In this document: one piece after another, positions 1 through 8,353 of the stretch
Numbering within the stretch: position 1 is the stretch's first letter
Layout: each line of letters opens with the position of its first letter
Assembly (NCBI GenBank): GCA_902801805.1
Contig: CADCJP010000041.1
Span: 1 to 8,717 of the forward strand
DNA length: 8,717 nucleotides
Source: an uncultured Erysipelotrichaceae bacterium
GTDB lineage: Bacteria > Bacillota_I > Bacilli_A > RFN20 > CAG-826
Reading direction: 5' to 3'
Notes under the pieces: model-generated
The model's input: the letters and a program-made list of their open reading frames with translations, nothing else
The model's database searches: none
Told to the model about the DNA's origin: nothing
Program-made: the position numbers and the translations under genes

Positions 1-1
1 T

Positions 2-331
2 TTACCAATTAATTTAATCTCAATGTGGGCTCCTTTATTAAGCTTAACGATGCGTTTATTCGGTAACGCTTTAGCGGGTTGGACGTTAATGACGCTTTTA
101 TATACGGCATTACAAAGTGTTTCAGCGAAATTATTCTCTGCTGTTCCACAAGGCTATGGAGCAGCGATACTCCCGCCATTTATCACTCCGATTTTACATG
201 CCTATTTTGATTTATTCTCAGGCTTAATTCAAACCGTCGTCTTCCTTTTCTTATCGATGATTTTCATCGCTAACGAAGGACCAGATGATGAAGAAGATAT
301 ATATGAACTTGCAGAGAAAGGAGGAAATTAA
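2..331 (+). CDS. atpB: ATP synthase Fo subunit a (C-terminal part, 5' end outside window)
   Basis: This is the C-terminal 109 residues of the membrane stator subunit that forms the two ion half-channels against the c-ring. The frame is open to the left edge, so the ATG at 23 is internal and not the start. The family motif RLFGN is present. Its Arg (visible residue 18, codon 53-55) corresponds to E. coli R210, which is essential for ion release from subunit c. The conserved Gln of the last helix (E. coli Q252) is visible residue 77. The Glu that normally follows in RLFGNxxxGE (E. coli E219) is Trp (residue 27), and the position of E. coli H245 is Asp (residue 70). Two long hydrophobic helices and an acidic tail (DDEED) end the protein. 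The AAGGAGG site for atpE lies inside the last codons, and the stop is 3 bases before the atpE ATG. Confidence 0.95.
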   Translation, partial: LPINLISMWAPLLSLTMRLFGNALAGWTLMTLLYTALQSVSAKLFSAVPQGYGAAILPPFITPILHAYFDLFSGLIQTVVFLFLSMIFIANEGPDDEEDIYELAEKGGN

Positions 332-334
332 TCT

Positions 335-553
335 ATGGGTAATGCTTTAGCTGCTGCAATTGCAATTTTAGCTGTTATGCCATCCGCACTTGGTGAAGCA
401 TGGGTTTGTGCCAAAACCGTTGATGGAATGAGCCGCAATCCACAAATGTATGGAAAACTTAGAACCAACATGATTCTTGCTTGTGCGCTTGTTGAAACAA
501 CCGCTATTTATGCATTATTAACCGCTATTTTAATTATTTTCGTCGCTGAGTAA
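335..553 (+). CDS. atpE: ATP synthase Fo subunit c (rotor ring, two-carboxylate type)
   Basis: This 72-residue hairpin forms the rotating c-ring in the membrane. It has helix 1 (about 4-28), a polar loop with R34-N35-P36 (the RQP loop that contacts gamma/epsilon), and helix 2 (about 44-70). The ion-binding carboxylate is E54, followed by T55, T56 and Y59. These align with E65, S66, T67 and Y70 of the sodium-binding Ilyobacter tartaricus subunit. Helix 1 carries a second glutamate, E21, exactly 13 residues before the loop Arg and 33 before E54. That is the position of the sodium ligand Q32 in I. tartaricus and of E32 in the two-carboxylate ring of Fusobacterium nucleatum. The usual GxGxGxG packing motif of helix 1 is largely replaced (V14, P16, A18, G20, A22). 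A strong AAGGAGG at 318-324 stands 10 bases before the ATG and fits high expression. Sodium coupling is inferred; subunit identity is secure. Confidence 0.95.
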   Translation: MGNALAAAIAILAVMPSALGEAWVCAKTVDGMSRNPQMYGKLRTNMILACALVETTAIYALLTAILIIFVAE

Positions 554-563
554 GGAGGAGCAT

Positions 564-1142
564 ATGAAAAAAAGAAAATTTATTTTCTTGCTACCAATAT
601 TAGTTTTGCTCACTGGATGCGATGTATCTGGAGAATTAAATAGTGAAGCTTTTATTGGCAAATTAATCCCTAACTGGATTTCTTTTGTCGCACAGTTAGG
701 TGCTTTGCTCGTCCTTATTTTGGTGGTGATTATCTTTGGTTATAAGCCAATTAAAAAGATTGTCACTAAAAGACAAAACTATATTGAAAGTCAAATTAAA
801 GATGCTGAACAAAGCAAAGCTACATGGCAAGAAAATGAACTGAAATCAAAAGAAACTGTCCTTGCTAGCAACAGGACGGCGGCGGATATCGTTGCCGAAG
901 CAAAAGCGAATGCGGAAATTGAAAGAAACAAAATCCTTTCCGATACCGCACTTGAAGTCGAAAGAATGAAAAAAGACGCTGAAAACGATATAGCTCGTAT
1001 GGAACTCGAAGCTCAGGAACAAATTAAAAAAGAAATTGTGAATGTCGCTTTAGATGCTTCAAAAGAGTTACTTGGAAGAGAAGTCTCTTCTAAAGACAAT
1101 ACCCGTTTGCTCGAAGAATTTATTGAGGATATCAAGAAATAA
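564..1142 (+). CDS. atpF: ATP synthase Fo subunit b, lipoprotein form
   Basis: This is the peripheral stalk subunit (192 residues) linking Fo to the delta subunit on top of F1. The N-terminus is a lipoprotein signal: positive residues 2-5 (KKRK), a hydrophobic stretch 6-16, and a lipobox L16-T17-G18-C19. Signal peptidase II would cleave before C19 and the cysteine would be lipidated outside. A second hydrophobic helix (about 38-59), preceded by the family-typical PNW, is the true membrane anchor. From about 62 to 170 there is a long charged alpha-helical coiled coil, and the end resembles the delta-binding region (LLGREV). The usual bacterial b subunit is about 155-175 residues with a single N-terminal helix, so the extra segment is the signal peptide. 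Lipoprotein b subunits are known from Mycoplasma pneumoniae. AAGGAGG at 552-558 overlaps the atpE stop, 5 bases before the ATG. Confidence 0.93.
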   Translation: MKKRKFIFLLPILVLLTGCDVSGELNSEAFIGKLIPNWISFVAQLGALLVLILVVIIFGYKPIKKIVTKRQNYIESQIKDAEQSKATWQENELKSKETVLASNRTAADIVAEAKANAEIERNKILSDTALEVERMKKDAENDIARMELEAQEQIKKEIVNVALDASKELLGREVSSKDNTRLLEEFIEDIKK

Positions 1143-1144
1143 CT

Positions 1145-1672
1145 ATGAAAGAACTTACATCACGTTATTCGACTGCTTTATTCTCTTTAAAAAGAGATGA
1201 AGGCAAACTCTTAGAATCTCAAATAGAGATTAAAGAGTTAATTAAGGTTTTAAAAGAAAACCCTGATTTCCTCACGCTTTTAGATTCTTCTTATAAAGAA
1301 TTCAATGAGAAAGAAGCGATTATTGATCAAGTCTTTAAGTCTTTGGATGAAGAAACAAGAAACTTCATCAAGATTGTGACTAGAAACCATCGTGCGATGT
1401 ATCTCACGGAAATCTTCATGGAATTTAATTCTTTGGTAAACGAATATCGTGGAGTAAAAGAAGGCTTAGTGTATTCAACTGAACCGCTTTCAGAAGATGC
1501 ACTCAAAAAACTCAACTCCAAAATTAGTGAAGTGGAAAAAATGCCAACTGAACTAATAAATATTATCGATCCTAGCCTTATCGGTGGGGTCAAGGTCGTT
1601 ATTAACGACCATATCTATGATGGTTCAATCAAACATCATATTGACAACATGAAACTATCCTTACTTAAATAG
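1145..1672 (+). CDS. atpH: ATP synthase F1 subunit delta
   Basis: This 175-residue protein caps the alpha3beta3 head and joins it to the b-subunit stalk. The N-terminal helical domain begins with RYSTALF, matching the family YAxALF start. The C-terminal region has the conserved D-P-S-L-I-G-G-V segment (about 143-150) followed by the IYDGS motif, both typical of the OSCP/delta family. Length is normal. The ATG is 2 bases after the atpF stop. No Shine-Dalgarno sequence lies at a useful distance (GAGG at 1125-1128 is 16 bases away), so translation probably depends on coupling to atpF. That suits a subunit present once per complex. Confidence 0.93.
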   Translation: MKELTSRYSTALFSLKRDEGKLLESQIEIKELIKVLKENPDFLTLLDSSYKEFNEKEAIIDQVFKSLDEETRNFIKIVTRNHRAMYLTEIFMEFNSLVNEYRGVKEGLVYSTEPLSEDALKKLNSKISEVEKMPTELINIIDPSLIGGVKVVINDHIYDGSIKHHIDNMKLSLLK

Positions 1673-1684
1673 GAGGGCTCAAAT

Positions 1685-3205
1685 ATGAAAATTAACGCTA
1701 ACGAAATTAGTGCTTTAATTAAAGAACAAATTAAGAACTACAAACACGAAGTCGATAGTAGTGACGTCGGTACTGTAATTACTGTTGGAGACGGCATTGC
1801 TTTAGTGTACGGCTTAAGTCAAGCTATGCTTGGTGAATTATTATTATTCCCAAATGATATCTATGGCTTAGTGATGAACTTAGAAGCCGACCATGTCGGT
1901 GCAGTTCTTTTAGGTGATGATTCTTTAATTAGAGAAGGTGACGAAGTCAAACGCACCAAGCGCGTCATGGAAGTCCCTGTTGGAGATGCTTTACTTGGTA
2001 GAGTAGTTAACGCTTTAGGTCAACCAATCGATGGGCTTGGCCCAGTGGAAACTCATAAAACTCGACCAATCGAAGTCATTGCTCCTGGAGTTATTACTCG
2101 TAAAAGTGTCGACACTCCTTTAGAGACTGGTATAACTGCAATTGATGCGATTACTCCAATTGGAAGAGGCCAAAGAGAATTAATTATCGGTGATCGACAA
2201 ACCGGTAAAACCGCAATTGCTATTGATACAATTATCAATCAAAAAGGAAAAGATGTTCTTTGTATTTATGTAGCAATCGGACAAAAGAATTCAACTGTGG
2301 CCCAAATCGTCGATAAATTAAAAACATTTGATGCCTTATCTTATACAGTTATAGTTTCTGCAACTGCAAGTGAACCTGCCCCAATGCTATATGTTGCTCC
2401 TTATGCTGGTGTCGCGATGGCAGAAGAGTGGATGCACCAAGGAAAAGATGTCCTCATCGTTTACGATGATTTAAGTAAACATGCGGTTGCTTATCGCGCT
2501 TTATCACTTTTATTGAAACGTTCTCCAGGAAGAGAAGCATATCCTGGTGATGTCTTCTATCTACATAGTAGACTCTTAGAAAGAGCATGTAAGCTCGCTC
2601 CAGAATATGGTGGAGGCTCAATTACGGCTTTACCAATTGTTGAAACACAATCTGGTGATATTTCCGCTTATATTCCTACAAATGTCATTTCTATCACAGA
2701 TGGACAAATCTTCTTAGTGACTGATTTGTTTAACGCTGGTCAAAGACCAGCAATCGATGCAGGTCTTAGTGTCTCTCGTGTTGGTGGAGCGGCGCAAACA
2801 AAAGCGATGAAACAAGTCGCAAGAAGTTTAAAAATCGATTTAGCAAGCTTTGAAGAAATGAAATCATTCTCCCAATTTGGTAGTGATTTGGATGCTTCAA
2901 CTTTATCGATATTAAAACACGGCGAAGCTTTATTAGAGGTTTTAAAGCAAACCCAATATAACCCATATCCATTAAATAAAGAAATTTTCTATCTTTTCTT
3001 AGCGAAGAATAAATTCTTAGATAATTTAAAGAAAGAAGACGTCTCAACTTATTTAATCAAAGCTTATGAATATGTGAGTAACACTGATAATTCAGTATTA
3101 GAAAGCATTCAAAGCAAAAAAGAAATTCTTCCAGAAGTGGAGAATAGATTATTAGAACTCATTAATAAATTTAACGAGCTTTATCAGGAAGAATTTAATA
3201 AATAA
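1685..3205 (+). CDS. atpA: ATP synthase F1 subunit alpha
   Basis: This 506-residue non-catalytic nucleotide-binding subunit has three copies in the F1 head and provides the arginine finger to the beta catalytic sites. The domains are an N-terminal beta-barrel (about 25-93), a central P-loop domain with Walker A GDRQTGKT at 169-176, a Walker B-like strand ending VYDD at 259-262, the alpha/beta family signature [10 protein letters not shown] at 355-364 and the arginine finger R365, then a C-terminal helical domain. Length and residue numbers match Bacillus alpha closely. The ribosome binding site AGGAGGG (1671-1677) overlaps the atpH stop and stands 7 bases from the ATG. No key residue is missing. 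Confidence 0.98.
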   Translation: MKINANEISALIKEQIKNYKHEVDSSDVGTVITVGDGIALVYGLSQAMLGELLLFPNDIYGLVMNLEADHVGAVLLGDDSLIREGDEVKRTKRVMEVPVGDALLGRVVNALGQPIDGLGPVETHKTRPIEVIAPGVITRKSVDTPLETGITAIDAITPIGRGQRELIIGDRQTGKTAIAIDTIINQKGKDVLCIYVAIGQKNSTVAQIVDKLKTFDALSYTVIVSATASEPAPMLYVAPYAGVAMAEEWMHQGKDVLIVYDDLSKHAVAYRALSLLLKRSPGREAYPGDVFYLHSRLLERACKLAPEYGGGSITALPIVETQSGDISAYIPTNVISITDGQIFLVTDLFNAGQRPAIDAGLSVSRVGGAAQTKAMKQVARSLKIDLASFEEMKSFSQFGSDLDASTLSILKHGEALLEVLKQTQYNPYPLNKEIFYLFLAKNKFLDNLKKEDVSTYLIKAYEYVSNTDNSVLESIQSKKEILPEVENRLLELINKFNELYQEEFNK

Positions 3206-3210
3206 CATTT

Positions 3211-5481
<2,271 letters not shown>

Positions 5482-5482
<1 letters not shown>

Positions 5483-5886
5483 TGGCAAGTAGTTTTAAGG
5501 TCGAAATATTTACTCCAACTGGCAAATATTTTAGTGGAGATGTGGAATTTCTAAGTGTCACTAGTAGTGTCGCAGTTTTAGGTATTCTTCCAGATCACGC
5601 TCCAATAATTACCACCTTGGAAATATGTAAACTAACCATCAAAATTAATTCTAGAGAATTAGATTACGCAATTGGTGGTGGAGTTTTACATATCAAAAAA
5701 GACCATTCAGCAGTCTTATTATTAGATTCGATTGAACGCAGCGATGAGATTGATATTAATCGTGCTAAAGAAGCTCAAAAGCGGGCTGAAGAAAGATTAG
5801 CTAGAGTTAACGAAGAAATCGATGTGAAGCGAGCCCAAGCAGCCTTAAGTAGGGCACTTAATCGTATCTCAATCTATAAAGATTAG
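5482..5886 (+). CDS. atpC: ATP synthase F1 subunit epsilon
   Basis: This 134-residue subunit sits at the foot of the central shaft; its C-terminal helices can inhibit ATP hydrolysis. The N-terminal beta-sandwich (about 4-84) contains the conserved LPDHAP segment (36-41) and GGGV (65-68). The C-terminal two-helix domain starts with I90-D91-x-x-R94-A95, the I(L)DxxRA ATP-binding motif of Bacillus epsilon subunits. E85, D91, R94, R101, R124 and R128 fall at a constant offset of +2 from the ATP contacts E83, D89, R92, R99, R122 and R126 recalled for PS3 epsilon. ATP binding and ATP-sensitive inhibition are therefore likely (inference). The start overlaps the atpD stop by one base. GGAG at 5467-5470 is a weak site 11 bases upstream, so coupling to atpD is probable. 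Confidence 0.95.
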
Positions 5887-5914
5887 TTTATAATTATAAA
5901 AAAGGAGAGTAGTT

Positions 5915-6475
5915 ATGCACCCATGGCACGATGTTAGAGCGAGTCGCGTGACTCCAGATAAATTCTTAGCTTTAATTGAAATTTCAAAGGCAAGTAAGAA
6001 TAAATATGAATTAGATAAAGAAACTGGTCATTTAATCTTAGACCGTGTTTTATTCACATCTACTCACTATCCACAAAATTATGGATTTATTCCAAGAACT
6101 TACGCTAGAGACTATGACCCACTTGATGTTTTAGTGCTTTGCAGTGAATCGATTATTCCAATGAGCTTTGTTGAATGTAAGCCAATTGGTGTCTTGATTA
6201 TGACAGATAATGGTTTATTCGATGAAAAGATTATCGCTGTGCCACTAAATGATCCTTTCTATTCTCCTTACGATGATATCATTAACATCCCAAGTCACAT
6301 CATGGATGAAATTAAACACTTCTTTGCAGTTTATAAGACTTTAGAAGGAAAAGACACCGCTATTGACGAAGTCAAAGATGCTAGTGTTGCAAAACAAATT
6401 ATCGCTGATTGTATTAAAGCTTATAAAACCACAATCGAACCAAAATACCTTGCTGAAAGAAGAGCAAGAGGCTAA
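5915..6475 (+). CDS. ppa: Family I inorganic pyrophosphatase
   Basis: This soluble cytoplasmic enzyme (186 residues) splits pyrophosphate into two phosphates and pulls biosynthetic reactions forward. Compared with the E. coli enzyme, all metal- and phosphate-binding residues are visible: E22, K30, E32, R44, Y56, D66, D68, D71, D98, D103, K105, Y140 and K141. The signature reads D-Y-D-P-L-D at 66-71; Tyr at the second place is unusual, since Gly is the common residue there. AAGGAG at 5902-5907 lies 7 bases before the ATG. The gene follows atpC after 28 bp with no terminator visible, so it is probably read through from the atp operon. This puts pyrophosphate removal beside phosphate-consuming ATP synthesis. 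Family assignment is secure; operon membership is inferred. Confidence 0.95.
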   Translation: MHPWHDVRASRVTPDKFLALIEISKASKNKYELDKETGHLILDRVLFTSTHYPQNYGFIPRTYARDYDPLDVLVLCSESIIPMSFVECKPIGVLIMTDNGLFDEKIIAVPLNDPFYSPYDDIINIPSHIMDEIKHFFAVYKTLEGKDTAIDEVKDASVAKQIIADCIKAYKTTIEPKYLAERRARG

Positions 6476-6993
6476 TGATTCATATTGTCTTATATCAACC
6501 AGAAAAGCCACAAAATACAGGGAACATAATGCGTACTTGTGTCGCAATTAATGCGAAACTTGACATTATTGGTCCCTTATCTTTTTCTTTAGATGAAAAA
6601 TCTCTCAAGCGAGCGGGTATGGATTATATTGATTCTTTAAAATATCAATATTTCCCAAGTTATGAAGATTATTTAAAAGAATATCCTCATGCGGATACTT
6701 ATTACGTTACTAGATATTCTAAAGATACTTATTCATCTTTTGATTTTACGAATATCACTCACGACATTTTCTTAATGTTTGGAAGAGAATCAACCGGTAT
6801 TCCGCATGAAATTTTAAGAAATCATCTTGATCGATTATTAAGAATTCCGATGGTCCCAGAAGCAAGAAGTTTAAATCTATCTAACTCAGTTGCAATCGTG
6901 GTCTATGAAGTTCTTAGACAACAAAAATTCCCGAATTTATCCACTCATGAAGCGATAAAAGGGGAAGATTTTCTTCTAAAAGAAGAAGCTTAA
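6475..6993 (+). CDS. trmL: tRNA (cytidine/uridine-34 2'-O)-methyltransferase, SPOUT family
   Basis: This 172-residue SAM-dependent enzyme is predicted to methylate the ribose of the wobble base in leucine tRNAs. SPOUT motifs are clear: motif 1 with QNTGNIMRTC at 13-22, motif 2 FGRESTGIP at 102-110, and motif 3 from IPMVPEARSLNLSNS (124-138) into the knot helix ending VYE at 143-145. These form the trefoil knot that binds SAM. Length is that of the minimal TrmL/YibK/CspR type, without the N-terminal RNA-binding domain of larger SPOUT enzymes. The ATG overlaps the ppa stop by one base, with AAGAGG (6466-6471) only 3 bases upstream, so coupled translation is likely. It is the last gene of this plus-strand run. 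The exact target tRNA is inferred from the family. Confidence 0.92.
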   Translation: MIHIVLYQPEKPQNTGNIMRTCVAINAKLDIIGPLSFSLDEKSLKRAGMDYIDSLKYQYFPSYEDYLKEYPHADTYYVTRYSKDTYSSFDFTNITHDIFLMFGRESTGIPHEILRNHLDRLLRIPMVPEARSLNLSNSVAIVVYEVLRQQKFPNLSTHEAIKGEDFLLKEEA

Positions 6994-7006
6994 TTAAATC
7001 TCTTTT

Positions 7007-7038
7007 GAGACTTACGAAGCATTTTCGTTTCGTTTCTC
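7007..7038. terminator. Possible weak bidirectional terminator between convergent genes
   Basis: Between the trmL and rqcH stops, GAGA (7007-7010) can pair with TCTC (7035-7038), and ACGAA (7014-7018) with TTCGT at 7029-7033, or with the nearer TTCGT at 7024-7028 as a tight 5-bp hairpin. The 3' arm is T-rich (TTTTCGTTTCGTTTC) but there is no clean T run. The convergent position makes a terminator expected, but the stems are short and the call is tentative. Confidence 0.3.
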
Positions 7039-7045
7039 ACGCTTC

Positions 7046-7059
7046 TTAAAGTACTCCTT
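7046..7059 (-). other. prfB-like frameshift-prone stop at the rqcH 3' end (candidate)
   Basis: Read on the minus strand, the end of rqcH is AAGGAG-TA-CTT-TAA-G. A Shine-Dalgarno-like AAGGAG lies just before a CTT codon and a stop, as in the +1 programmed frameshift site of prfB (CUU UGA). Slipping of CUU to UUU would avoid the stop and add K-K-R-E-K-R-N-E-N-A-S before a TAA at 7012-7014. The spacing is shorter than in E. coli prfB and the stop is UAA, so this may be chance. Confidence 0.25.
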
Positions 7060-8290
7060 CGAGTTTTCCTGCAAGTAATAAAGCTATTTCAGAAGCGAGA
7101 AGCAAGGTATCGTTATCAGGATTTTCTTTAAAAATGACGACGTGACTTGCGTGACTATCTTTTAAGTGAACAAATGTATCGCTCTTATTTGCGAGCTTGA
7201 AAGTTAGATAATTGTTTTGCTCTTTATTCTTACCAAAGCCAATCCTTATATCCTTATTATAAATATAATATGGTTTACTCGCATCGATAGTAACTGGCTT
7301 TTTAATATTAGATTTTTGAGGTAAATATCTTGCTGATAAGGCTTGTATTTCTTCATTTGCTAAATAATCAAATGTCTCTAAATAGTGATTAATCTCAACT
7401 AAATCTAATTTCGCTTTTTCAATTTCGCGACTTACATTCTCAATCGTGCGTTTTGCCTTTTTATATTTATTAAAAAATAATTCTGCGTTTTTTTCATAAG
7501 TTAAAGAATCATCATAAATGTCTTTAATTGTCTCTTTATAATCGTTAAATTCCTCACTACTAGCGTAAGTTAGGATATATTCGCCATATTCTTTATAGAT
7601 TAAATTCTTTTTCGCAGCCTCATATTCTTCCTCTAAGACTTTAATTTTCTTTTTTAAAGACTTCTCTTTTTGCTTTAAATGATTATATAAAGGAAGAACC
7701 TGTTCTTTTTGCTTTTTGTGGTCTGATTCAACTATATAATCTTTTACTTCTTGACAGTATTTTTCATAATCGAATTCTCCTCTAGATAATAGGGCGTTCT
7801 TTTCGATTGGTTGATATTTAAAGCCTTTGATGATTGGTCTAGAGGCAGTTAAATCTGAATAGTGTTTTGCAAAAATTATTTCATCATTTGAATTTAATAA
7901 AATTAAATTATTAATCGTGGGAATCAATTCTAAAATAAGCGAATAACTTTTCTTTTCATAAAATTCATCAGATTTATATAAATTAAATTTTAAAATACGG
8001 TCGTCATTTAAAACTTCAACGCTTTCGATATATGAACCTTTGATATATTTTCTTAAGTGATCATTTAAACCACCTAAGACTGTATGAGGGGAATATGATT
8101 TATCGACAAATCCCAAGAAAGGACGTTGATGATTTAACGAAATTAAGAGCTTTTCTTTACTATAAAATGAAAAAGAGAGAAGTAAATCTGAAAAATTTAC
8201 GACGACAATATTTGTAATAAAACTATGTGATACATTTTTATTCAAGTCGTCACATATTTGGTAGATGCCTTCTAAATTAATCGTTAGCAT
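7046..8290 (-). CDS. rqcH: RqcH/NFACT ribosome quality-control protein, compact form with short C-terminus
   Basis: RqcH (older name FbpA, fibronectin-binding protein) binds stalled 50S subunits and recruits alanyl-tRNA to add alanine tails to stuck peptides. The 414-residue product has an NFACT-N domain (1 to about 160) with the D97-R98 pair, the same numbers as the catalytic DR motif of Bacillus subtilis RqcH. A coiled-coil middle follows (about 195-305, with YGEYILTYA and NAELFFNKYKKAK resembling the family), then an NFACT-R domain start (about 338-414, with GFGKNKEQNNYLTFKL and SHVVI). Bacillus RqcH is about 570 residues. Here the helix-hairpin-helix domain between NFACT-N and the coiled coil appears to be missing, and NFACT-R ends right after its long helix, about 25-30 residues early. 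There is no Shine-Dalgarno sequence before the ATG. The N-terminus (LEGIYQICDDL) fits the family start. Closeness to gmk is also seen in Bacillus. Confidence 0.88.
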   Translation of the reverse strand: MLTINLEGIYQICDDLNKNVSHSFITNIVVVNFSDLLLSFSFYSKEKLLISLNHQRPFLGFVDKSYSPHTVLGGLNDHLRKYIKGSYIESVEVLNDDRILKFNLYKSDEFYEKKSYSLILELIPTINNLILLNSNDEIIFAKHYSDLTASRPIIKGFKYQPIEKNALLSRGEFDYEKYCQEVKDYIVESDHKKQKEQVLPLYNHLKQKEKSLKKKIKVLEEEYEAAKKNLIYKEYGEYILTYASSEEFNDYKETIKDIYDDSLTYEKNAELFFNKYKKAKRTIENVSREIEKAKLDLVEINHYLETFDYLANEEIQALSARYLPQKSNIKKPVTIDASKPYYIYNKDIRIGFGKNKEQNNYLTFKLANKSDTFVHLKDSHASHVVIFKENPDNDTLLLASEIALLLAGKLEGVL

Positions 8291-8296
8291 ATTTAA

Positions 8297-8302
8297 ATTA
8301 TT
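8297..8302 (-). promoter_or_regulatory. Possible -10 box of rqcH
   Basis: AATAAT on the minus strand (5 of 6 to TATAAT) lies at -12 to -7 if the A of the rqcH ATG is +1. Upstream, TTATCA (4 of 6 to TTGACA) is only 15 bases away, so the -35 match is poor. If real, the rqcH transcript would begin at or next to its start codon. Confidence 0.3.
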
Positions 8303-8316
8303 TCATAATCAATTGT

Positions 8317-8345
8317 TTGATAAAAGATAAATAGATATTTATAAT
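8317..8345 (+). promoter_or_regulatory. Sigma-A type promoter of gmk
   Basis: TTGATA (8317-8322, 5 of 6 to consensus) and TATAAT (8340-8345, 6 of 6) are separated by exactly 17 bases. The expected start of transcription is about 8352, two bases before the gmk ATG at 8354. This is the best promoter in the window and it lies in the divergent intergenic region. Confidence 0.8.
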
Positions 8346-8353
8346 AAGAGAAA

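Noticed and set aside
1327..1593. Minus-strand open frame inside atpH
   Set aside because: It is antisense to a conserved gene, has no recognisable motif and no ribosome binding site; a shadow frame. The same applies to minus-strand frames at 2053-2238, 2766-3047 and 6341-6547.
5889..5894. Perfect TATAAT between atpC and ppa as a ppa promoter
   Set aside because: No -35 match lies 16-18 bases upstream, and transcription would start inside the good ppa ribosome binding site at 5902-5907. More likely AT-rich chance.
6363..6551. Plus-strand open frame bridging the ppa-trmL junction
   Set aside because: It lies fully within ppa and trmL in another frame, and both of those have complete family motifs.
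6971..6987. 7-bp hairpin TTCTTCT-AAA-AGAAGAA at the end of trmL as a terminator
   Set aside because: It is inside the coding sequence, only two of its seven pairs are GC, and no T run follows directly.
6994..7040. Mini-ORF on the minus strand starting GTG after GAAGGAG (V-R-N-E-T-K...)
   Set aside because: It is only 16 codons, with no similarity recognised; the purine-rich stretch is already explained as Glu-Gly codons of rqcH.
7016..7045. GAAGC...GCTTC inverted repeat as the main terminator stem
   Set aside because: The stem is 5 bp with a 20-base loop and is incompatible with the GAGA/TCTC pairing; too weak to call separately.
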